Shown piece after piece: positions 1-8,857 of a DNA stretch of 64,000 nucleotides. Positions within the stretch are counted from its first letter, which is position 1. Each line of letters starts with the position of its first letter. Position numbers and translations under genes: made by a program. This DNA is from Micrococcales bacterium (GTDB lineage: Bacteria; Actinomycetota; Actinomycetes; Actinomycetales; Cellulomonadaceae): positions 1-64,000 of the forward strand of contig WRET01000001.1 in NCBI GenBank assembly GCA_009779195.1. The letters are read 5' to 3'. Below the pieces are notes generated by a model. That model saw only the letters and a program-made list of their open reading frames with translations, did no database searches and was not told the origin of the DNA.

Positions 1-1
1 C

Positions 2-91
2 CTTGTGTGCTACGTCCACAAGAACGACGAGATCGACGTCTGGCGGGTCTTGCACATGCGTCGCGACGTACCCGGCACCCTGGCTCCATAA
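2..91 (+). CDS. RelE/ParE-family toxin, C-terminal end (truncated by window start)
   Basis: Frame 2 reads LVCYVHKNDEIDVWRVLHMRRDVPGTLAP*, resembling the C-terminal strand region of ParE-type toxins. Confidence 0.5.
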   Translation, partial: LVCYVHKNDEIDVWRVLHMRRDVPGTLAP

Positions 92-196
92 CGCGAGCCC
101 ACTGTCACGGGACCCCGTCCGACGACGTCGGTCGAGAGCACGTGGGTCAGCCGAATGTCTGTGCGGCGTGAAGGGCACAGCCCGTAGGGTGCCAGG

Positions 197-1468
197 GTGC
201 GCAGCCTTGTGGTCGACACCCGGCCGTTGCGTATCGTGCGGTTCCGGGATCTGTGGGCTGGGTTGACGGTGTCGAACCTGGGGGCACAGCTGACTGTTGT
301 GGCTGTGGGGCTGCAGGTGTACACGATCACGGGGTCGACCCCGGCGGTGGGGTTGCTGGGGTTGGCAGCGCTGGTCCCGCTGGTGGCGTTCGGGCTGTAC
401 GGAGGGGCGATCGTCGACCGGCACGACCGGCGCGTCGTGGCGGTCACCTCGGCGTTGGTGGGGTGGCTGGCGGTGCTGGGGCTGCTGGTGCAGGCACTGG
501 TCGGCAACCAGCACGTCGTGGTCTTGTACGCCTTGGTGGCGCTGAGCTCGGGGGCCAACGCGGTGACGAGCCCGGCGCGGTCGGTGATCATCCCCCGGCT
601 GGTCCCGGCGGAGTTGATGGCTGCGGCCAACGCGCTGCAGACCCTGGGGTGGAACGTGTCGCTGACCGTCGGGCCGATGCTCGGCGCGCTGCTGGTCGCC
701 CAGGCCGGGTACGCCACGGCCTACGGGCTCGACGCGGTGCTGTTCACCTTCGCCCTGGTCGCCCTGGCCCGGCTGGGGCCGATGCCGCCTGAACCGGGTA
801 CTGCCTCGCGCGGCGGGTTCTCGCTGGTGCTCGACGGGCTGCGGTTCTTGCGCGGCACCCCGAACCTGCGCATGACGTTCGTCGTGGACATCATCGCCAT
901 GATGGCCATGCCCCGGGTGCTGTTCCCCGCTGTGGGGATCTGGTTCATCGGCGGTGGCGCGACGACGACAGGTGCGCTGACCGCCGCGGTGGCCGTGGGC
1001 GGGGTGCTGGCCGGGTTGCTGTCAGGTGGGCTGACCCGGTTGCGCGCCCAGGGCAAGGTCATCACCTGGGCGATCACGGTGTGGGGCGTGGCGATGGTGG
1101 CGTTCGGCGTCGTGCTCGTGGCCGCCGGGCCGCACCAGCGCGAACAGCTGGTGCCGTGGGCGCTGGTCGCGGCACTGGTCGCGCTGGCCGTCGGCGGTGG
1201 CGCCGACTCGGTCAGCGCCGTGTTCCGCACCACGATCCTCCAGGTCGCCACGCCTGACGCCTACCGTGGGCGGCTCCAAGGCATGTTCATCGTCGTGGTC
1301 GCTGGCGGTCCCCGGATCGGCGAGCTGGTGCTGGGTGCGGTGGCCGGGAAGGTCGGTGAGCAGTGGGCCGCGCTGGGTTCTGGCGTCCTGTGCGTCGTCG
1401 CCTTGTGGCTGGTGGTCATGCTCCAACGCACTTTCTGGCGTTACGACGCGACCCATCCTGAGCCCTGA
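197..1468 (+). CDS. MFS transporter (EntS-like)
   Basis: 423 aa, multiple hydrophobic TM segments, FRDLWAGLTVSNLGAQLTVVAVGLQVY and YGGAIVDRHDRRVV MFS signature. Confidence 0.85.
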   Translation: MRSLVVDTRPLRIVRFRDLWAGLTVSNLGAQLTVVAVGLQVYTITGSTPAVGLLGLAALVPLVAFGLYGGAIVDRHDRRVVAVTSALVGWLAVLGLLVQALVGNQHVVVLYALVALSSGANAVTSPARSVIIPRLVPAELMAAANALQTLGWNVSLTVGPMLGALLVAQAGYATAYGLDAVLFTFALVALARLGPMPPEPGTASRGGFSLVLDGLRFLRGTPNLRMTFVVDIIAMMAMPRVLFPAVGIWFIGGGATTTGALTAAVAVGGVLAGLLSGGLTRLRAQGKVITWAITVWGVAMVAFGVVLVAAGPHQREQLVPWALVAALVALAVGGGADSVSAVFRTTILQVATPDAYRGRLQGMFIVVVAGGPRIGELVLGAVAGKVGEQWAALGSGVLCVVALWLVVMLQRTFWRYDATHPEP

Positions 1469-1744
1469 CCCGTCTCACCGGTCCAGGCAGCCCGCATCAG
1501 CCTTTCGACGCCGGAGAGCCTGGACGGCCGCCGCTCATCGTCGTGATGTTCCTGTTCATGTCGGCGCGGATCCACGCCTTGTACCTGAAGCCTGTCGGTC
1601 ACCAGAGCGAGCGTCGTGCCGACTCGGTGTGCGGCAGAGGCACGGCTGACGTCCTCGCAGGTGACAGCGGGTGTCAGTGGTCGCAGACGGAACAGAAGGG
1701 TAGGGGTACCGGGGCCGCGGGACTTGTTTGGTCCTGGCTGGTGT

Positions 1745-3787
1745 TCAGGTGGACTGGTCTTGTGGGGGTTGGACGAGGTCGTCGGGTGGGGTGGAGCACC
1801 AGTGGCAGGCGACGGTGCGGGTGGGGTCGTGCGTCGCGACGAGGGAGGGTGGTTGGGTGCGGCAGAGGGTTTGCTGGTCGGGGTCTGCGTTGGCGAAGAG
1901 GGGGCAACGGGGGGCTAGGCGGCAGCCGGTGGTGGTGGGGGTGGTCCACTCGGTGTCGGGGGCGAACGAGGCGGCCGGGCGCGGTGCTGTGGGGTCGGGG
2001 ACGGGGACGGCTGCCAGCAGGGCGCGGGTGTAGGGGTGGGTGGGGGCTGTGAACAGGGCTTCGGTGCTGGCTTCTTCGACGAGGCGGCCGACGGCCATGA
2101 CGGCGACACGGTCGGCGAGGTGGCGGACGACGGCCAGGTCGTGGGTGACGACGAGAGCGGTGAGGCCGCGGGTGTCGCGCAGGTCGGCCAAGAGCTCGAG
2201 GAGGCCGGCTGCGACAGAGACGTCCAGGCCGGCGACGGGTTCGTCGAGGACGACCAGCTCAGGGTTGGTGACCAGGGCGCGGGCGACGGTGACGCGGCGG
2301 CGCTGGCCTCCGGACAGCTGGTGGGGGTAGGCCGTCGCGTCGGACCCGTGCAGGCCGACGGTGGTCAGGGCTTCGGCGACGCGGTCGTGGCGTTCGGGGC
2401 GTGGGACGCGGGCCAGGACCAGGGGTTCGGCGATGGCTGCGCCGACGGTCATACGGGGGTTGAGGGCGTCGGTGGCGTCCTGGGCGACGAGCTGGACGGT
2501 GCGACGTAGGCGCCGACGCTCAGGACGGGCGGCTTGTGCCAGGTCCTGGCCGAGCACACGGACGGTGCCCGGGGAGGGTGTGCCGTCGAAGATGTGCTCG
2601 ACGGTGCTGGTCTTGCCTGCGCCGGACTCTCCGACGAGCGCCACGATCTCGCCGCGCCGGACGGTCACGGACACGTCGTCGACAGCGACGACCTGGCCGC
2701 GGCGTCCTCGGCGCCACACCCCGGCGTCGAGCCGGTGCGTCACGTGCAGGTCACGGATCTCCAGGACGGGTTCACCGGGGGCGGGGCGTTGCGGTTCTCG
2801 CGGCGGCGGGACAGCGAAGACGTCGTCGCCGATCTCGCCCGTCCGCCAGCACGCTACGAGGTGCGACGTGTCGTCGGTACCCAGCGGGGCCAGGGGAGGG
2901 TCGGTGCGGGTGCAGCGGCGTTGGGCGGCGGGGCAGCGGGGGGCGAAAGCGCAGCCGGGGGCCAGGTACGCGGCCACGGGCGGGTCGCCGGGGACGGGGA
3001 CGAGACGGCGGGCCTCGCGGGGGTCGGGGACGGCGCGCAGCAGACCGGTCGTGTACGGCATCTGGGGAGAGGCGAACAGGTCGTCGGCCTGAGCTTGTTC
3101 GACGATACGTCCGCCGTACATGACAGCCACACGGTCGGCCCAGCCTGCTACGACGCCAAGGTCGTGGCTGACCAGCAACAACCCGGCGCCGGATGCCTGG
3201 CGGGCGGTGTCCAGAACGTCGAGGACCTGGGCCTGGACGGTCACGTCCAACGACGTCGTCGGTTCGTCGGCGACGAGCAGGCGCGGTGAGCAGGCCATGG
3301 CCACGGCGATACCCACACGTTGGCGCATCCCCCCGGACAGCTCGTGGGCGAACGCCTGCTGGGCGCCAGAGGGCAGCCCGACCAGATGGAACAGCTCGTC
3401 GACCCGGGTTGCGGCCCCGTGGCGCGACAGGGAACGGTCGTGCAGGTGCAACGGCTCGGCGACCAGCGTCCCGACGCGCCGCAACGGGTTGAGGACCGAC
3501 AGCGGGTCCTGGAACACCATCGCCACACCCGGCCCGCGCAACGCCGACACCGCCCGGTCGTCCAGCCCGACGAGCTCGGTCCTGTCCAACCGCACCGACC
3601 CGGTCATCGTCGCCCCACGCGGCAGCAGCCCCACGACACCGCAGACGAACGCCGACTTTCCTGCCCCCGACTCACCCACCAGCCCCACGACCTCACCAGG
3701 AGACATACGCAGGTCCACCCCGCGCACCGCAGACGCCTCACCGAACCGCACGTGCAGGTCCGTCACGTCCAGCAGCGGCTCACCCAC
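1745..3787 (-). CDS. Dipeptide/oligopeptide ABC transporter, fused double ATP-binding protein (DppD-DppF type)
   Basis: Two Walker A (GESGAGKSA, GESGAGKTS), two ABC signatures (LSGGMRQR, LSGGQRRR) and two oligopeptide C-terminal CAFAPRC/CRLAPRC motifs; GTG start overlaps the permease stop. Confidence 0.92.
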   Translation of the reverse strand: MGEPLLDVTDLHVRFGEASAVRGVDLRMSPGEVVGLVGESGAGKSAFVCGVVGLLPRGATMTGSVRLDRTELVGLDDRAVSALRGPGVAMVFQDPLSVLNPLRRVGTLVAEPLHLHDRSLSRHGAATRVDELFHLVGLPSGAQQAFAHELSGGMRQRVGIAVAMACSPRLLVADEPTTSLDVTVQAQVLDVLDTARQASGAGLLLVSHDLGVVAGWADRVAVMYGGRIVEQAQADDLFASPQMPYTTGLLRAVPDPREARRLVPVPGDPPVAAYLAPGCAFAPRCPAAQRRCTRTDPPLAPLGTDDTSHLVACWRTGEIGDDVFAVPPPREPQRPAPGEPVLEIRDLHVTHRLDAGVWRRGRRGQVVAVDDVSVTVRRGEIVALVGESGAGKTSTVEHIFDGTPSPGTVRVLGQDLAQAARPERRRLRRTVQLVAQDATDALNPRMTVGAAIAEPLVLARVPRPERHDRVAEALTTVGLHGSDATAYPHQLSGGQRRRVTVARALVTNPELVVLDEPVAGLDVSVAAGLLELLADLRDTRGLTALVVTHDLAVVRHLADRVAVMAVGRLVEEASTEALFTAPTHPYTRALLAAVPVPDPTAPRPAASFAPDTEWTTPTTTGCRLAPRCPLFANADPDQQTLCRTQPPSLVATHDPTRTVACHWCSTPPDDLVQPPQDQST

Positions 3788-4667
3788 GTGCGCCTCCTGC
3801 GTCGATCGCGTCGCGGACCGCGTCACCGACCAGGCTCACCGCGCACACCGCCACAACCAGCGCCAACGCGGGGAAGAAGAACAACCACGGGCGGGTCGCT
3901 GCCGCTGGTCCGCCCGCTGCGAGCAACGTGCCCAACGACACGTCGGGCACCCGCACACCGATGCCGAAATAGCTCATGGTCGCCTCCATGAGCACGGCTG
4001 TGCCGACCCCGACGGTCACGTCCGCGACGAGCAACGACGCGAGGTTCGGCCACACGTGGCGCACCGCCACCCACCACAGCGGAGCACCAGAAAAACATGC
4101 GGCACGCACGAACCCCCGTTCGCGCAACGACCGGGTCTGGCCCCGCACCACCCGTGCCATGACCATCCACATGAGCGCCGCGATAGCCAACGCCAAGGCG
4201 GGCCACCCGGCGCGCGCCAGCACCGGAGAGCACAAGACCAGCAGGTAGAACGCCGGGATGACGAGCATGAGGTCCACCGCGGCCATGAGCGCACGGTCCA
4301 CCCACCCGCCAGCCAGGCCTGCCACAGCACCGACGACCGCTGCCAACCCGGTGGCGACCGGCGCGGCCACCAACCCCACCAGCAACGACTTGCGCAGCCC
4401 GACGAGCACCTGGGCGTACACGTCCTGGCCGATGTCGTTGGTGCCGAACCAGTGCCGGGTGCTGGGCCCCTGCCCGAAAGCGGCCAGGTCCACGTAGGTC
4501 GCGTCCCAGGGGTGCAAGGCCGGTCCGACGAGCGCCCACAGTGCCAGCGTGAGGAGCATCGTCGCCCCCACCCACGCCTGGCGGCTGGTGAGCACACGCG
4601 ACCACACCCCGCCCGACGGGCGGATGACCGACGCCAGCAGGGGGCGCACGTCGTTCGTCGTGGTCAT
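3780..4667 (-). CDS. Oligopeptide ABC transporter permease (DppC-like)
   Basis: HWFGTNDIGQDVYAQVLVGLRKSLLVG motif typical of DppC/OppC; overlaps neighbours. Confidence 0.9.
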   Translation of the reverse strand: MTTTNDVRPLLASVIRPSGGVWSRVLTSRQAWVGATMLLTLALWALVGPALHPWDATYVDLAAFGQGPSTRHWFGTNDIGQDVYAQVLVGLRKSLLVGLVAAPVATGLAAVVGAVAGLAGGWVDRALMAAVDLMLVIPAFYLLVLCSPVLARAGWPALALAIAALMWMVMARVVRGQTRSLRERGFVRAACFSGAPLWWVAVRHVWPNLASLLVADVTVGVGTAVLMEATMSYFGIGVRVPDVSLGTLLAAGGPAAATRPWLFFFPALALVVAVCAVSLVGDAVRDAIDAGGARG

Positions 4668-5638
4668 AGGCGCACCCTCGGGTCGAGCCACGCGTACAGC
4701 ACGTCGGCGACCATCCCCAGGACGAGCACCAGCACGGCGGTGCACGCGACAGTCCCCGCGGCGGCGTTGACGTCCCCGCGCTGCGCTGCGAGCAGCAGGT
4801 ACTCACCCATCCCGTGCCAGCTGAACGCCAGCTCGGTGATCGTCGCCCCGGCCAGGACCATCCCGGCGGTGTACACCGCCAGCGTGGACATGGGGACCAT
4901 CGCCACCCGCACCCCGTGGCGCACCAGGGCCGAACGTTGGGTGTGCCCCATAGCCCGCGCCCCACGGACCAGGTCTGTGCCGAGCACGTCGAGCATGGCC
5001 GCGCGCTGGTAGCGCGAAAAGGCTGCGACCAGCCCGATCACCAGCGCCAGGGTCGGCAGCACCAGGTGCGAGGCCCTGTCGGTCACCGCCGCCCAGCCTT
5101 CGTGCCCGGGGGTGTACTGCCCGGTGAAGCGGATCACCTGCCGCCCGGCGGCCTCGTTGAGCCGGGTCGCACCGACCATGAGCAGCACCGCGACCACGAA
5201 TGTTGGTGTGGCCAGCACGACGAACGACCCCTGTGTGGTCACACGGTCGAACCACCGGTGCTGGCGCACAGCCCCGACGACGCCCACCAGCACCCCCAAC
5301 CCCACCCCCAGCACCGTCCCGAGGACGAGCAGCTGCAGCGACGTCCCAGCCCTCTCGGCGATCTCGCTGGTCACGGGACGGTTGTCGACGCTGGTTCCCA
5401 ACGACCCGTGTGCCAGGCCCGACAGCCACGACCACAACCGAGACGCCAACGGGGTGTTCGGATCAGTACCGGTAATCGCCAGGGCGTGCCGGATCTGCTC
5501 ATCGGGAACGGGTGGATTGTTGCCGCGAAAACGCACCAGCGGATCGAGTGCGACACTGGCGAGCACATAGCCCAGGCATGTGGCGGCCAAGGCGAGCACC
5601 AGCGCGTTCGCAGCCCGGCGGGCCAGGTATCTGAGCAT
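4664..5638 (-). CDS. Oligopeptide ABC transporter permease (DppB-like)
   Basis: MLRYLARRAANALVLALAATCLGYVLASVALDPL N-terminus and YQRAAMLDVLGTDLVRGARAMG motif. Confidence 0.9.
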   Translation of the reverse strand: MLRYLARRAANALVLALAATCLGYVLASVALDPLVRFRGNNPPVPDEQIRHALAITGTDPNTPLASRLWSWLSGLAHGSLGTSVDNRPVTSEIAERAGTSLQLLVLGTVLGVGLGVLVGVVGAVRQHRWFDRVTTQGSFVVLATPTFVVAVLLMVGATRLNEAAGRQVIRFTGQYTPGHEGWAAVTDRASHLVLPTLALVIGLVAAFSRYQRAAMLDVLGTDLVRGARAMGHTQRSALVRHGVRVAMVPMSTLAVYTAGMVLAGATITELAFSWHGMGEYLLLAAQRGDVNAAAGTVACTAVLVLVLGMVADVLYAWLDPRVRL

Positions 5639-5760
5639 CGTCGGTGCGGTCCCGGTCGGTTGAAGAAGGTGGACCCGAGACTACATCCGCGCGTTTGCGT
5701 ACAGCTGGATGAGGCTTGCAGTAGACGTGGCCGCGCCTTCTGCGAGATGCTCGTTCCACC

Positions 5761-7488
5761 ATGTTCCGACACCACCGCAGTGGTGCGGCGGGCGGTCGCA
5801 CCAAGATCCGGCCTCATGCAACGGGCGTACCAGCGTTGTTTGCGCTCGTGGCGCTCACAGGCGTGCTCGCGGCAGGGTGCGCCACCGTGGACGACGCCGA
5901 CAAGCCCGCCGGTCCACTACCAGCCACAGGTTGGGTCGCTGCCGACCGTGACGACGTCGTCGACGGCGGCACCCTACGCCTGGCGATCGACTCGATGCCC
6001 ACGACCTACCAGCTGCACTCGGTCGAGGCGATGGAGGCAGGTGACCTCGCTGACCTGTACCTGCCGTCGTTCGTCTCGCTCACCGCCGACGGCACCTGGG
6101 CCGCCAACCGTGACTACGCCACCGACGTGTCCTTGGTCTCTACCGACCCGCAGGTGGTGCAGGTCCAGATCAACCCTGACGCCCAGTGGTCGGACGGCAC
6201 CGCGTTGACCGTCACCGACGTCGCGGCGAACTGGCAGGCCCTCAGCGGCGCCGACGAGGACTACCTCGTCGGGTCCACGGCGGTGTGGCAGGACGTGGAG
6301 TCGGTCACCGCAGGCGCCGACGAACGCGACGTGCTCATCACCTTCGCCGAGCCGAACGCTGACTGGCCTGCTGTCCTGGGCTGCATCTACCCCGCCTGGG
6401 CCCTGGACACCCCTGAGCATTTCAACAAGGCGTGGCGTGACGGCCCGCTCACCGCAGACGGCACCGCGTACGTGTCCGGCGGGCCGTTCGTCGTGACCAA
6501 CATCGACGCCCAGGGCCAGACGATCGTCCTGGGGCGTAACGACGCCTGGTGGGGCAACACCCCCAAGCTCGACTCGGTGGTGTTCACCGCGGTGACCCGC
6601 ACCAGCCAGGCCCAGGCGTTCGCGAACCGTGAGATCGACGTGGTCAACCTCAACTCCGACGCTGACACGTACCGCACTGCCAAAGCCCGCGCGGACGCGA
6701 CAGTCCTGCGTTCGCGGGGTTCTGCGAGCCGGCAGATCACCCTCAACGCCGCGGCACCAGCCCTGTCAGACGTGAGGGTGCGCCAGGCGTTCGCCATGTC
6801 GTTGGACCGCGACGTCCTGGCCCGGGCTGTGGTCTCAGGGGTGGACTCGCCGGTCATGCTCTTGGACAGCCTGTTGTTCTCGCCCGGGCAGCCCGGGTAC
6901 GAGGACCATATGTCCGCGCTGCTGGACGGTGGAGTCGACGGAGCCCGCGCCCTGCTCGCCGACGCCGGCTACGACACCTCCGGCGACCAGGCGACCAAGG
7001 ACGGCAAACCCCTGACGGTGCGCCTGGTCATCTCGGCCGGCGTCCCGACGTCTGCGTCCGTGGCCCAGCTGATCGCCCAGCAGACCGCCAGGGCAGGGAT
7101 CACCGTGGAGATCGACACGGTCCCGTACGAGAAGTACTTCGACTACGTGGAGATGCGCGACTTCGACGCCACCTACATGGCCCTGGTCGGCGAAGCCTTC
7201 CCCGTGGCCAACCGCGAGCCCCTGTACTACCCCGCCGACTCCCCGTGGAACTTCACAGGTATCACTGACGACGACCTCGGCCCCATGTGGCTCGAGGCCA
7301 ACGCCGAGCTCGACCCCGCAGCCCGCACCACCTTGGCCAACCACATCGACGAACACCTGGTCGCCATGGTCACCGTCATCCCCCTGTTCTCCGAACCCGA
7401 CGCCTGGGGCGTCACCTCCACCCTGCGCAACTACGGCCCCGCCCAGTTCGAGTCCGTCCGCTGGGCGGACGTCGGCTTCGCCACATGA
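5761..7488 (+). CDS. ABC transporter substrate-binding lipoprotein, family 5 (oligopeptide binding)
   Basis: Lipobox-like LAAGC, SBP_bac_5 features (QWSDGTALTVTDVAANWQ; VRQAFAMSLDRDVLA); divergent from the dpp permeases. Confidence 0.9.
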   Translation: MFRHHRSGAAGGRTKIRPHATGVPALFALVALTGVLAAGCATVDDADKPAGPLPATGWVAADRDDVVDGGTLRLAIDSMPTTYQLHSVEAMEAGDLADLYLPSFVSLTADGTWAANRDYATDVSLVSTDPQVVQVQINPDAQWSDGTALTVTDVAANWQALSGADEDYLVGSTAVWQDVESVTAGADERDVLITFAEPNADWPAVLGCIYPAWALDTPEHFNKAWRDGPLTADGTAYVSGGPFVVTNIDAQGQTIVLGRNDAWWGNTPKLDSVVFTAVTRTSQAQAFANREIDVVNLNSDADTYRTAKARADATVLRSRGSASRQITLNAAAPALSDVRVRQAFAMSLDRDVLARAVVSGVDSPVMLLDSLLFSPGQPGYEDHMSALLDGGVDGARALLADAGYDTSGDQATKDGKPLTVRLVISAGVPTSASVAQLIAQQTARAGITVEIDTVPYEKYFDYVEMRDFDATYMALVGEAFPVANREPLYYPADSPWNFTGITDDDLGPMWLEANAELDPAARTTLANHIDEHLVAMVTVIPLFSEPDAWGVTSTLRNYGPAQFESVRWADVGFAT

Positions 7489-7543
7489 GCCCAACCCCCC
7501 AATTGCGTTCGGCCCACCGCCCGCGGCCAGGTAGGCTTCGTCT

Positions 7544-7619
7544 GGGCCTCTAGCTCAACTGGCAGAGCAACGGACTTTTAATCCGTGGGTTGTGGGTTCG
7601 AGTCCCACGGGGCCCACCA
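7544..7619 (+). tRNA. tRNA-Lys (anticodon TTT), CCA encoded
   Basis: Cloverleaf GGGCCTC..GGACTTTTAATCCG..GTGGGTTCGAGTCCCAC..GGGGCCC-A-CCA; acceptor arms pair. Confidence 0.95.
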
Positions 7620-7660
7620 GAGCGAGGGCGGCCTGTGCTTGCGTACCGCAAGCCGGGTCG

Positions 7661-7850
7661 CTCTCGTCATGTTGTGCGGGGCCCGGCCCCGCACCCGCCG
7701 GGGACCAACGGCCCCGGACCCCCTGCTCGACCCCGCTTCGCCGGGTCATCGGTGTGGTCAGGTGGTGGCCTTGGTCGGGCGCTCTCGCCATTGTGTGCGG
7801 GCCCCGGCCCCGCACCCGCACGGGGGCAAGCCCCCATGACCCCCGTGTTG
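7661..7850. repeat. Imperfect ~121-bp-period tandem repeat containing GC-palindromic hairpins
   Basis: CTCTCGtCATGttGTGCGGG-CCCGGCCCCGCACCCG at 7661 recurs as CTCTCGcCATtGTGTGCGGGCCCCGGCCCCGCACCCG at 7782. Confidence 0.6.
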
Positions 7851-8104
7851 TCGGGTTGGTCGTTTGGGCTTCCTCTGGTCAGGTCGTGGTGGATGCTGTC
7901 GGTGACCCACACACTCGGCGGATACCTCTGAGGCGTCTGAGCAGGTGGCGGCGTCATTGCCTGCCGAGCGTGCGACATGTGGGACCGGGTGCGGACGTGG
8001 CGGTGCACCGGGTTAGACCCCGGGGAGGAGTCGGGGGAACCCCAGGGTTGGTTGGGGGGACCCCCCCATAGCGGTGGCTGATCAGGGGCTGGGAGGGTGG
8101 CTAC

Positions 8105-8857
8105 GTGAACACATGTGATGACGTTTCTGTTGCCAAAGCCACAGGGCTGACGAAGATCTACGGGAAGGGAGAGGCGGCGGTCCACGCGCTGGCGGGGGTG
8201 GACGTGGAGCTGGGGCGCGGGCAGCTGACCGCGATCATGGGGCCCTCAGGGTCAGGAAAATCCACGTTGATGCACTGCCTGGCGGGGCTGGACACACCGA
8301 CCGACGGGAGTGTGTGGCTCGCCGGGGCGGACCTGGGGTCGATGAGCGACCGGGCGCTGACGGCGATGCGGCGGACGAAGGTCGGGTTCGTGTTCCAGGC
8401 GTTCAACCTGGTGGCGACGTTGACCGCCGAGGAGAACATCGTGCTGCCGCTGCAGCTGGCGCACGCCAAAGTCGACCAAGGGTGGTTCGACCAGATCGTG
8501 GACGTGCTGGGCCTCGCCTCGCGCCTCAAGCACCGGCCTTCGCAGCTGTCGGGCGGGCAGCAACAACGGGTGGCGTGCGCCCGGGCGATGGTGACCAAAC
8601 CTGCGGTGATCTTCGGTGACGAACCGACCGGAAACCTCGACACTGCGGCGTCGCGGGACGTGTTGGGGTTCTTGCGCCACAGCGTCGACGAGCTGGGCCA
8701 GTCGTTGGTCGTGGTCACCCACGACCCAGGAACGGCTGTGTTCGCCGACCGGGTGCTGTTCCTCAAAGACGGCCAGGTCGTCGACGACCTGGCCAACCCC
8801 ACCCAGGCGGCGGTCCTGGGTGCGCTGCAGGCTGATGTTGACCAGGCGGTGCGCTGA
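8105..8857 (+). CDS. ABC transporter ATP-binding protein (MacB/LolD/SalX type), copy 1
   Basis: Walker A GPSGSGKST, signature LSGGQQQR, GDEPTGNLDTAAS. Confidence 0.93.
   Translation: MNTCDDVSVAKATGLTKIYGKGEAAVHALAGVDVELGRGQLTAIMGPSGSGKSTLMHCLAGLDTPTDGSVWLAGADLGSMSDRALTAMRRTKVGFVFQAFNLVATLTAEENIVLPLQLAHAKVDQGWFDQIVDVLGLASRLKHRPSQLSGGQQQRVACARAMVTKPAVIFGDEPTGNLDTAASRDVLGFLRHSVDELGQSLVVVTHDPGTAVFADRVLFLKDGQVVDDLANPTQAAVLGALQADVDQAVR

Noticed and set aside
3120-5012. 630-aa plus-strand ORF
   Set aside because: Antisense across the dpp genes, spanning two real genes; no domain.
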